Source: Triglochin maritima (Eukaryota > Streptophyta > Magnoliopsida > Alismatales > Juncaginaceae). Taken from it: DNA of 64,000 nt. Positions 11,166 through 21,700 of this stretch are shown one piece after another. The stretch covers positions 1,128,501 to 1,192,500 of the forward strand of contig OY821790.1 in the NCBI GenBank assembly GCA_963682175.1, written 5' to 3'. The notes under the pieces are model-generated. The model saw nothing but the letters and a program-made list of their open reading frames with translations. It was not told the DNA's origin and did no database searches. How positions within the stretch are numbered: the stretch's first letter is position 1; each line of letters starts with the position of its first letter. The position numbers were made by a program, and so were the translations under genes.

Positions 11166-13072
11166 CACTACTGGAAAAAAGGCTATCACGTCAGATATTA
11201 AGGGGGTACAACGTCGGGTTGACTACCTTGCTCGACCGATGTTGTAGGTGAGAGACGTTATACGGGAGTACTATTTCTCGTCAGTTTAAAATCTAACGTG
11301 GTAGTGGGGGCTACCACGTCAGTTTCATCGAAAACCGACGTGGTAGACCCCTTCATCATTTTTTTCTATTTTTCGGTTTTTGAACTCTACCACATCGGTT
11401 ATATAGAAAACTGACGTTGTAGGGTGTCTACCACGTTAGTTTTTTATAAAACTGACGTTGTAGGGTATAAAAACCAAAAAATATACCCTACTACGTCAGT
11501 TTAAGAGAAAACTGACGTGGTAAACCCTTACAATGTCGGTTTTTAAAAAAACTAACGTAGTAGGGTATTTTTTCGTTTTTTGTGATTCAGATATCATGTT
11601 CGGTTCTCTAAGAACATAGTTGATGCTCTCAGCTTCGTGATACATTTTCTTTTCTTTTCTCATGTCATCGCCACATTCAGTTACAAGTGGTAGAAGATAT
11701 AAGAGTAACTAATTGTCTTAAATTTTCCAGAAAACTTTGTAAGTATTAGTTGTAAGGTTATCTGAATACTATGGAAAAGTAACTATAATTGGAATTCCAG
11801 AGAATTTCATAAACTAACCTGCAAAGTAACTATAATTCCTTGTTCAAGTGAAAATGTTGAATTGTGGCAATGGATTATCATCAAATAATAAATGGAAACA
11901 CACCTCTTGATGAAGGCACTCAAACTTCCACACACTCTCCCCCTGATCATTGATCTCATTCCACCGCCTCAGCCCCACCAGTATCCGTCCCCTCACATTC
12001 TTCACAACCCAAAAATCCAGCACGACAAGAAGAACAGTGATCACAAACTAACCAACCACACCACAATTGAGTAAATGGAAAAATGGTAAAAAGAAAAATA
12101 AGATTTAGCATTGAAACGGAGAAGAGTACCCTGAAGAATACGTGGAAGAAGCAAGTTTTGGGATTGGCATAGTTCTCCACAATTTCCTACCAAAATCCCA
12201 CAAAATATTATGATTCTATCGTAAATATATCGAAAAATAGAATATTTACTGTAAAAAGAAGAAAAAAACATAAAAAATGCATTTTTTGTTCCTTCTTCTC
12301 TTTGGAACAAAGAATGCAGATCATCACATTGAAAATGGAAATAAATATTATCAGAAGAGAGTTTCGATGGAACGTTGAGGTCAGGGTTTGGAGGAGGAGG
12401 AGTGGATTCCGACGAGGGTTAGGGTGGGACGTTGGAGTCGTGGAGGACATGGGATCGCGAGGTCGGAGGCGGATAGGAAATGGATGGAAATTGATCTTTG
12501 TCCGATCTCTACTTCTGGACTTCTTCCACTTTGGGTCGGGAAAACGGAAAATAAGAGAATTTGGATTTTGGGGTGTCAGAATGAATATTTCAATTTTGAA
12601 TGGGACGTAGCTAGGGTTTGTGTTTGTTGATTTCCGGGTTGACGGGATTTCATTTTGGTTTACGTGGCTATACCAAAAAACAAATTCAACCCTTCAACGT
12701 CGGACTATTTAAAGGCCGACGTGGAAGACCACCCTACCACGCCGGTGTTTTAGTGGTAGCGTTTGATTTTTTATTATTAAAACTATTAAAATATATATTC
12801 AAAAAACACCATCCACGTTGGTTAATTAAAACCGACGTGGCAGACCCCCCACTTAAGTTTTTCTAAAACTGACGTGGCAGACCACCCCTAACACATCTGT
12901 TTTTCTAAAATCGATGTGGTATGTTTTGAATTTAAAAAATATATATATTAAAAAAACAGTAAACCAACGTGGTAGGGGGTCTTCCACGTTGGTTTTAATT
13001 AACCGACGTGGAAGCCATCTTTCCACGTCGGTTTATAGTTAACCGACGTGGTAGACCGATTTTCCAGCGGTG
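11166..13072. mobile_element. non-autonomous CACTA element carrying a captured gene fragment
   Basis: Left end CACTACTGGAAAAAAGGC and right end ...GATTTTCCAGCGGTG form the typical CACTA terminal inverted repeat, with small mismatches. Flanking triplets are TTT and TGT, an imperfect 3 bp target duplication. Both subterminal zones are packed with direct and inverted copies of an ACCGACGTGGTAG-like motif (about 11180-11580 and 12690-13060), as expected of transposase-binding subterminal repeats. There is no transposase coding. The middle holds host-gene sequence on the minus strand. Total length is 1907 bp. Confidence 0.85.
11904..12186 (-). pseudogene. captured TVP23/ECHIDNA-like gene fragment (two exons and an intron)
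   Basis: On the minus strand, exon-like sequence at 12186-12130 encodes ENYANPKTCFFHVFF. A second exon at 12047-11904 encodes [20 protein letters not shown] and then [15 protein letters not shown]. The second exon is bounded by an acceptor ...TTAG and a donor GTGTGT; the first by ...GTAG and GTACTC. These peptides match what I know of the Golgi/TGN membrane protein family TVP23 (plant ECHIDNA), which acts in secretory vesicle trafficking. The exon expected between them is not visible and the C-terminal half is absent, so no functional protein results. Retained introns indicate capture at the DNA level. Confidence 0.75.
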
Positions 13073-14640
13073 TGTATCTTTGAAAGCTAATATTTTGGAG
13101 TTTTCATTTTGCCTCAATAACATTAATTTCCATTTTAGTCGGTTGTTTTCATTTTTTTTAAAAGCATAACTTAATTAGTAAATACTTCCATAACACACTT
13201 AGACTGGATGAATGTAAAATTTTGTATATTAATTAACTCAGTTAAAGATAAGGTGAAATCCATGGCTTCGTTATGTAAGTCGAGGATTGGGATCTACGTA
13301 TATCAATTGCTTAGTGGTGACATGTGATCTACGTATCTTCGTTTTGTTGTTTTGTATCCTAATTTTTAAGCCAAAATATCTTAAGTACATGATATTTCAA
13401 AATTATCCAGATGGCCTATTTTGAAACTAGAAAACCACTTGTTGTTTTAGGAATACCTATATTTTTTCTGTCATATATTTTTGTAATTAGGATATAAATT
13501 GTCAATCAATTTCAATGAATTTGAGAAGTTGCATTAGCCCGAGAAATATTTGGAAACATTAAAGCCTTTCGTCGGAAGAGTTGCATTAACCCAAGAAATA
13601 TTTGGAAACTGGAATGTAAATTTTCATTGACGTTTTAAAAAAATAAAAATAAATAAACGTCCTTAATTTCATGCCATGACATTAAAGACACCTCGGAGGC
13701 TCAACCTGTTAGGATCAGTACTGAACCACTAACATTCTCACTCTGACCTTTAATTTTCTATACCTCCAAATTAAGTTGCAGATTTAGTTGTACGTGGAAC
13801 GAATTACATATCTCCAAATTATGCAAACATTAACATTTTTGTCTTTATATTTGTGGTTTCTATTTATAAATTTCTTCCTTCAATGTTCTCAAACTGGTGG
13901 CCCATCTTTTTCTTACAAGAAAGGGAAAAAAGACACTTTTGTTGTATTACATGCTCGAATTGCAAGTCGGATTACAGTTGGCACTATTTTTTGGACATAT
14001 ATTTAGATGTAGGAAAAAATATATTTCTTTCCCTAGTTTTAAATATTTAATGGTGATACACCATTCATTTGAGTTTGGACCGGTCGATTAAACACGTTCA
14101 TATGGCTTAACGAACGAGCAAAACATCGATTGTAGTCTTGAAAATGAAGTCTTTAGTTTCTAATTGGATATAAACAGGCTTTAATCCTCTTTGATTTTTC
14201 TCCATCTTCTCAGTAGTTCAGATGTTTTTGTGTTTGTTGCGACATTGATATCATCCATATAAGCTCAAACATGAAAAACGGGATATTTTATGATGTATAT
14301 CGAAAATAAATAGATATTTCAAGTTTGGATTAAAAGATTCAAATCGAATCATGTTGTGGGTTGAGTTTGGGTTGAGTTTAATTATATAATCATACCGATT
14401 TATTTATTTATTTCCTATAAACTTTTTATGATATACTCAGTCTAGCTCTCACGTTAATGCAACATATACTCCAATAATATTGTTCATGTAATTCGTATAT
14501 CACACTTTCTAAGTGACCAACAAATAATGAATATCAATTGGAATCCAAAGTTTAAACTGATCAGAATTCAAATAATTCTGTTTGGATTGGTTGAATATTT
14601 TTGCCGAAATTAGTTTTGTTTGGTGGTTCCCCAAACCAGA
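13073..14640. other. AT-rich spacer, no gene recognised
   Basis: Three short overlapping frames around 13788-14091 have no recognisable content. A duplicated phrase (ttgcatta then cc(g/a)a(g)aaatatttggaaac) occurs near 13528-13558 and 13580-13608. Nothing else was identified. Confidence 0.5.
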
Positions 14641-14654
14641 ATCAGTGAACCTGA

Positions 14655-14820
14655 CCCAATCCATACATATGATTCATGATGAAATATAATAACAATAAAA
14701 AATAATTGTTGGGTTTTAAAGAAAAAGTAAAACAAAGAAACAATTTTATATATTTCAATGAGTGAACGGTGAACCCGACCTTATCCATACATATGATTCA
14801 TGATTATGAAATATAATAAG
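14655..14820. repeat. duplicated spacer repeat also found near 27880 and 28070
   Basis: The phrase catacatatgattcatgat occurs twice, about 120 bp apart. The linking sequence tttaaagaaaaagtaaaaca recurs around 27900-27950, with a weaker copy near 28080. This marks a dispersed non-coding repeat of unknown class. Confidence 0.55.
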
Positions 14821-14955
14821 GATTTTTTTCAAAATAGATTTTTTTTTTAAATTGTTTTGCCAAAATAGACATCAATTAGAAGTATTTGTCAAACTAGACT
14901 CGCTGCCACCACGTTGTGACACGTGGCGGTGACGGGTTTGTCTTTTAGTGCATAT

Positions 14956-15083
14956 AGAACTCGGCATCACCAGTGCCGAGTTCTCTTTGTTTTTTATTGC
15001 CCAACACTTTTCATATTCCACTCGACGTGAGTTGCAAGGAGAACAGTGATTCAAATAGAACTCGACACTGAGGATGTCGAGTT
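14956..15083. repeat. pair of short perfect hairpins
   Basis: Hairpin 1: agaactcggca (14956-14966) pairs with tgccgagttct (14974-14984) over a 7-base loop. Hairpin 2: aactcgaca (15059-15067) pairs with tgtcgagtt (15075-15083), also over a 7-base loop. They lie next to caaaatagac/caaactagac phrases. A transposon end (Mutator-like) is my best guess. Confidence 0.5.
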
Positions 15084-15249
15084 ATATTTGAAGTGTTCTC
15101 CTGGCACTCAGATCATGCACAATCAAGGAAATGAGCATTGGGACAAAGACATCAAGACTCAAGACTTGTAATCAAAGCTTTGGACTAAGACATGTAATTT
15201 TGTATTTATTGAGTCCATAAGGTTTAATGTAAACTTGAGCACTAAGATT

Positions 15250-15660
15250 CTGTCCCATCGAGATTTGGTAAACCGAACCCCTCACTGTCAACCGAAACCT
15301 TTCTAGTTCGGTCCACCTAACACCTATCGGTTACTCGTATACTTCCCATCAGTAAACCTTAGGTGTTATCTAGAATTGCCCCGACGGAAGACCGAACCAC
15401 CTTCGGTCAACCGAATAGTCCTGGACCGGTTTTGGACTTTGCTCCAACGATCATATTTGAATCAAGTCCCTAGAGCCCAATTGACTTGTCCTAATTCAGA
15501 CGACCGAATACCTATCGGTCAACCAAGTCCTTCTTGGCTTTAAGTTTTCAACAACTATTTGGGTACAACGGTCATGTGCCACATTTCCTTGGTGTTCGGG
15601 TACAACAGTCGGTTGTAAACGGTCAACCAACCGTCGGGGCAACGACTATTTGGGTTTTGG
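15250..15660. repeat. LTR-like fragment rich in CGGTCAACCGAA motifs
   Basis: Repeated ccgaacc, cggtcaaccgaa and ctatcggt words resemble the interior of the Copia LTRs at 35993 and 43701, but no TG...CA ends or target duplication could be set. It is probably a fragment of an LTR retrotransposon. Confidence 0.35.
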
Positions 15661-15678
15661 GGTACATATGCTCGATCC

Positions 15679-15963
15679 ATGTCCACTGCATCTGACGCGC
15701 GGTGTTCTACTGCATCTGACGCGCCATTATTAGGTGGTGGCATGGATGATGTCATCGTTCACATTAGTTCCAGATATCCAGGTGCATCGAGTTCTCAACC
15801 ACCGATGGACATCGACGAGCAATATGTCCAATCCGACGATGAAGAAACTGAAGAAGATGATGTCTACGTCGACAATCCGAACGAGAACCACTCCGACGAC
15901 TCTGATGGTGGTGGAGGATATGATATGGTTCCCAGTTGGACATTAGATCAATGTGTCCAATGA
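15679..15963 (+). CDS. hypothetical acidic 94-residue open frame
   Basis: The product is not recognised. It begins with a duplicated Ser-Thr-Ala-Ser-Asp-Ala phrase and contains a strongly acidic stretch (QSDDEETEEDDVYVDNP), then a Gly-rich run and a short tail. The acidic region resembles low-complexity tails near plant transposase or mobile-domain proteins, which fits the repeat-rich surroundings. There is no clear promoter, intron or partner gene. It may be a remnant exon of a transposon gene or chance coding; confidence that it is a gene is low. Confidence 0.2.
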   Translation: MSTASDARCSTASDAPLLGGGMDDVIVHISSRYPGASSSQPPMDIDEQYVQSDDEETEEDDVYVDNPNENHSDDSDGGGGYDMVPSWTLDQCVQ

Positions 15964-16247
15964 AATTAGTTAGTTAGCTTGTAATTCTAATTTCTCTCTT
16001 ATCTCCTATTGTATGAACTCTGAGTTACCTTTGTAATCGTACTACTAAGCAATAAATTATATACCTAAGTGTCTAGGTGGGTAGAGGGGGTGTCTAGTGA
16101 GGCATTGGTTGAAAAACTAGGTGTTTTTTCAAAGCCTAAACATGTATGGTATTTTAAGATAATATTTGTGCATTTTTTCCTATTTTTCCCGATTTTTCCT
16201 GATTTTTTAATCTATTTTATAAAAATTAATTGAATTAAAAAAAAGAC

Positions 16248-16338
16248 CGCCCAGACTTGGGCGGTCGCACAACCGCCTAGGCGATCGCCCAGGCGACCGG
16301 ACGCCCCCGGTCGCCTAGGCTCGCCTAGGCGGTCCGTG
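16248..16338. repeat. GC-rich palindromic CGCCTAGGCG cluster
   Basis: In a very AT-rich context this 90 bp block has nested palindromes: ccgcccagacttgggcgg, ccgcctaggcga, cgcccaggcg and cgcctaggcgg. A recombination- or transposon-associated repeat seems likely; no class is assigned. Confidence 0.55.
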
Positions 16339-16345
16339 AACATTG

Positions 16346-16506
16346 ATTGAAACACATTTAGAATCTCCAACATTCGCAAATGAGCGTAAAGAAAGTAACT
16401 CATTCACACTTGACTTATTTTGCTTGTTTAAAACTATATTTAAGTTGTTAGGTTTCACGTAGAATGTGTAAACATGTGTTGGACATGTTTCAATTAATTT
16501 TATTAA
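16346..16506 (+). repeat. direct repeat copy A
   Basis: About 160 bp starting attgaaac(a), with cacttgacttatt and ttgcttgtttaaaactatat inside. It matches 17854-18010 at roughly 85-90% by eye, in the same orientation. Confidence 0.75.
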
Positions 16507-16879
16507 AAGGGACGACCTTTAATTTTTTTAACACATGGTTGCGCTTGATGATAAAATCAAATATAAACTCCTAATTGAAAAAACAAACCATAAATTTTGA
16601 TATACAACATATGTATATTAAAAACATCCAAAATCATAAAATTTGGAACATGTTTTACCTAATATTTAGAGATGTAAAAATGAACGTACTACATTCATTA
16701 AAAAACTCAATTTTTAGATCTTATATGAAATAATTACTAAATTTTATGATTTTCAGCATCCTTAATCTACTTATATATGTTGTAGATCAAAATCTACAGT
16801 TTGGATTTTCAATTTGATGTTTAGATTTAATTTTATCGTCAAGCGTAACTGTGTGTCAACAAAATTTATAGGTAGTTGA

Positions 16880-17700
16880 TCCCTCATCTTTTATGGAGTG
16901 CAAATAGTTACGGACTATCTGTGGATAATCTGTATCCATATATGTTTTTCTAAGAATATGTTTTCAATTTTTTGCGGATAAGAATATGAATATGAAATTT
17001 GAATTTTGACGGATACATATATGAATATGAAATTTTGAACTTTGGTTGATACGGATATGAATATGCATATTTTGGTTGGATTCGGATACAAATACGGATA
17101 TCCACAATATTAATATAATTTTCCCTTTATATGTTAACATTAGTGATTTTTCATGATTCTATTGAACTTTAAATATGTTTCATTTCTAAGATAAAATAGT
17201 TAAGACACAAATTTATCCAATTTAATAGGTTAAAATTTATGTGAAGTACCAAGATATACAATCATTTTATATTGTATATGCACACCACATATATCCTTTT
17301 TTTTCTTAATCCGTTTCTAAACTATTCGTTCCGTATATGTATCTGTTTTTTAACGATGTGGATTTTTTTTTCATATCCAAGATGATCCATATTCATATTC
17401 GCATCCGCAAATCAAATATGAATATATATGGTAATCCAATTATAGAATATGAAAAAATAGTCATGAAGTTCTCATTGAATATGGTATTAGGTTACTATTC
17501 TCCTTTATACCAAGCTCACAAACTATGACTATAAACCGGAAGGATATGATCATACATGTATCCCTACGGACCTAATAAACAGGTACGGGTATGATATCAA
17601 TATATATCCGTTTTCCAGACCTCTATACCTGAACCTGCCGCCCCATACCCTCCTTGTAAAGGGGTATACAGCAGGTATGACGGGTATAATACCAATTTCT
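16880..17700. repeat. spacer dominated by GGATACGGATATGAATATG-type repeats
   Basis: It lies between the two direct-repeat copies and is full of degenerate tatccgcat/ggatacgaatatg words. The same style recurs at 47160-47290. It is probably a decayed MITE interior. A frame at 17337-17528 has no recognisable protein content. Confidence 0.4.
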
Positions 17701-17853
17701 TCAATAATTGTACACATCAATCCATCATTTTACAACTAAATTAACAACAAAAATCAACGTTCTTGCCTAAAGTAACAACAAATAACATCAATATACACCT
17801 AAGTCGACAACAATATGTACATAAAGGAGTACGGAAACACGTAGATACATACT

Positions 17854-18010
17854 ATTGAAACAAATTTAGAGTCTCAACATTCACAAATGAGAGTAAAGGA
17901 AGTAACACATCCACACTTGACTTATTCTGCTTGTTTAAAACTATATTTAAATGGTTAGGTTTCATGTAGAATGTGTCACGTGTTGGACATATTTTAGTTA
18001 ATTTTATTAA
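17854..18010 (+). repeat. direct repeat copy B
   Basis: Second copy of the 16346-16506 sequence, sharing cacttgacttatt, ttgtttaaaactatattta and gttggacat. It lies about 1.5 kb downstream of copy A. Confidence 0.75.
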
Positions 18011-18268
18011 TTACATGGGTAAATGGATATGCGGATATAGGTAAAAGACCATACCCCTACCCACCTGTTTAACGTGTGTCTTTTGTTCGTTTGATTAAAT
18101 ATTTTGATTTGGTTTTGCAAAGACCACAAACAATTAATTCTGCAACTTGTGACTTCTAAGAAGAATGTCTCCTTTAAGTTTTGTCACCCTATTATATATT
18201 AGTACGAGTCAGACCATATGAACAGTGATCATTTGTCTAATAAAATCATTTGAAAATTTCAAGTATAA

Positions 18269-18503
18269 TGTTGAAATATGAACGGCTCAGACACAAACGG
18301 TCATCACAGCCATATATGGACACACATCCTCAATCAAGCAAATCATTCATCCAGCAAATCTTCACCAAAGGCAACACAACATTCACTCATCAAATGACAA
18401 CGGCTAGATCTTGTATTAGGAAATAAACCAATCTCATATATATACATGTATCCGTATTATTTTGAAATCAATATACAAAAATCATACATACACAATTTCT
18501 TCA
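18269..18503 (+). repeat. 5' LTR of the intact Copia element
   Basis: Starts TGTTGAAATATG and ends ...TTTCTTCA. An AT-rich tatatatacatg block near 18438-18450 is a possible TATA region. It is identical by eye to the 3' LTR. Confidence 0.95.
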
Positions 18504-18515
18504 TGGTACCAGAGC
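18504..18515 (+). promoter_or_regulatory. primer-binding site
   Basis: TGGTACCAGAGC immediately follows the LTR. It matches the initiator-Met tRNA type (TGGTATCAGAGC) with one difference. Confidence 0.85.
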
Positions 18516-18741
18516 AATAACTGGGACTCAGAAAAAGGGGGAGTCTCCTCACCGGTGACGGTCTCCGACCATCCCTCAGAAACAAACCCACCAACATCAT
18601 CACAGTCCCACCCACCTTCCGCTTCACCACCAAAACCAAAACAAAATCCACCAAAACCGATCATCACTGGTCAATCAAACCTCAGAAAAAAACCCTAACA
18701 CCTGAGAAGGGGTTGACATAAACGACATCCATACCTTCATC

Positions 18742-21700
18742 ATGGCCGACGGAGCAGCACACAACCCTCCAAGGTTGACCACCCAGCTCCTAACAGGGGC
18801 GAACTACCTCTCATGGGCACGCTCAGTAACCCTTTCCCTCAGTGGCAAGGGGAAGCTGGGTCACATCACCGGAAAAACGCCAAAACCGACCACCGACAGT
18901 ACACAACAAGAGGAGTGGCAGACCGCCGACCACCTCGTAATGACGTGGATACTAAGCTCCATGCAACCAAATATCGGCGAACTTTTCATCTACTCAGACT
19001 CCGCCAAAGAACTGTGGGATGCCGCCCACGAGATGTACGGCCAACAGAAAAACTTTGCACATACATTCAGAATCAAGCAAGAAATTGCACAAACCAAACA
19101 AGGGCAAAAATCCGTCACCGACTATCTAGGAGCACTCAAGAGCCGATGGGACGAGCTGGGTGTTTACGAACCACCTAGCATCGACCCGAAGGTTCTCCAA
19201 GAGCGGCTCGACCAGAACAGGATCTACCAGTTCCTGGTAGGGCTCGATTCAAGTTTCGAAGCACTCAAATCACAAATATTGCTATCATCAGAGCTTCCGC
19301 CCTTCAACACAGTAGTCGCCATGACCCAACGAGAAGAAACAAGACGACAAGCCATGACACAACCCACCGAAAAAGAAAACCAAGCATTCGCGGTATCTCG
19401 CAACCAAAACCAAAGCGCAAAAGGCAAAAACCAGTTCGGCAAAAGAAAAGACGAACACTGTGACAACTGTAAAAAGCAGGGGCACAACCGGGAAAGGTGT
19501 TGGTTCCTCTACCCTCATCTCAGACCGTCGCGAGATGGGGTGGGAGATCGGAGAGGAGAGGGAGGCGGAAACATGGGCGGGAGCGGCAGAGGCCCTAACC
19601 CTACCTCCGGAAACCCAAACCCTAGCGGCGGAGGCGATTGGAACAAATGGGGACAAGTCGGATCTGGGGCTTCTTCTCGGGGTTTTATATCCGAGACTTG
19701 CGCGGATCAACCCGGATCCGAATCCGATCTCCACAGGCGAGTGCATCCGATAAACCCAGACCACCACCGTTTCTCTCAGCCCACAGTCCAGCAACAAATG
19801 GGTCAGGTGCTAGCCCAGTTGAATAGTCTTCTCCAGAGTCAAAATCAGGGTCAACACTCAGGTAATCTCTCAGGTATTGACTCTCCTAATGATCCTTTTA
19901 ATTCCAGAGCTAATCACGTTAATTCTAGTAATACATGGATTATAGATACGGGTGCCACAGACCATATGACAGGAAATAAAAATTTATTAAATAATATTCA
20001 TTTTGACCCCAAAATAAATAATCGAGTTACTGTTGCTAATGGAAACCAAGTCGAAATTGATGGAGTAGGAGAATCAATTTTTTTGAATAATATACCTGAA
20101 GAAGTACTCTTTATTCCATCATTCACATCTAACCTATTATCTGTTGCAAGGGTCACTAGAAAATTGAACTGTAATGTTATTTTCTCACCCTTTGACGTAC
20201 TGTTTCAGGACCGTCTATCAGGGAGGACGATTGGTAGGGGCACTCTCATAAATGGCCTTTACGTATTTGATAGTTCCGAAAATTTCTTACAGGCTAATAA
20301 TGTGTCCTATCAGTCTCCTGAACTGTGGCACAAGCGCATGGGTCACCCATCATATGCCGTTTTAAAACATTTATTTCCCAATTTGCGTATTCAAGTTGAT
20401 TTATGTTGTGATATTTGTCGTTTGGCAAAACAAAGCAGACTGCCTTTTTATTCTTCCACAATTAAAACAGGGAAGCCCTTGGAATTAATCCACTCAGATA
20501 TCTGGGGACCTGCACCGGTAGAATCATATAACGGTTTTAAATACTTTATCACTTTTATCGATGATTTTTCCCGCACAACGTGGTTGTATTTACTTAAATC
20601 AAAGTCTGATGCTTTCTCTGTTTTCTGTGAATTTGTCACCTTGGTAGAAAATATGTATGACTCTAGAATTAAAATCCTTAGGTCTGACAATGGCTCAGAA
20701 TATACTAGCAATGTTTTTCAACATTTTTTGAAAACTAAAGGTATTTTTCATCAAACTACTTGCATCAACACCCCTGAACAGAATGGTGTTTCTGAACGGA
20801 AAAATCGTCACCTTCTTAATGTCACTAGGTCTTTGTTATTTCAAAACCATATTCCTAAAATTTTCTGGTCTGAAGCCATATTAACTGCTGTTTATCTTAT
20901 TAATCGTCTTCCTAGTCCTCTTATTCAGCATAAACAACCCCTTGAGATATTAAATGGTAGACGTATGAGCATCAATCACCTTAGAATTTTTGGATGTGTT
21001 TGTTATGTTCATAAAAAAAGGGTCGACAAATTCGACCCTAACTCTGTCAGAACTGTTTTTCTTGGATACTCATACCAAAAAAAGGGGTACAAATGCTATG
21101 ACCCTCAAGAATGTAAACTATATATCTCTAGGAATGTCTCCTTCTTTGAAAACGAATCTTATTTTAGGACTACAGATAACCTCTCTGCAGGTCAAGATGA
21201 GACATCTCCTTCCCTCCCGACTATGGATTTATTTGAAGAAATACCTTCAGGTCTTGAGGAAACAGTCATCCCTCAAGAAGGGGGAGACGACAATATCACA
21301 GGTAATACAGGTAATGAGAATATTGTGCATAATGAAGATCAAGGTAATACAGGAATAACCCCTACAAGAAGGTCCTCACGACCAACTCGTGCTTCGTGTC
21401 TCCTACGAGACTTTGTTACTTACAATGTTACTTATCCCATTCAAAATTACGTTTCTTACAAAGCCGTCACTCCTAATCATCACAAGTTTCTAACTACAAT
21501 GGACTCTCACCACGAACCAACTTCGTATCACGAAGCTCTAAGAAATCCAAAATGGGTTAAGGCCATGGAAGATGAATTAGAAGCTTTAGAAAGGAATCAT
21601 ACATGGTCCATGGTCCCCCTTAAAATGGGAACCAAACCTGTAGGATCCAAATGGGTATATAAAATAAAATACAATAGTAACGGGACGATTGATAGATATA

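Noticed and set aside
12302..12866. Open frames of 80-102 codons in the CACTA element
   Set aside because: They cover the GC-richer captured leader and subterminal repeats, have no known domain, and overlap each other in different frames.
19224..19797. Two minus-strand open frames opposite the Copia gag
   Set aside because: They are antisense to a clearly coding Gag region with strong codon constraint; they have no recognisable domains.
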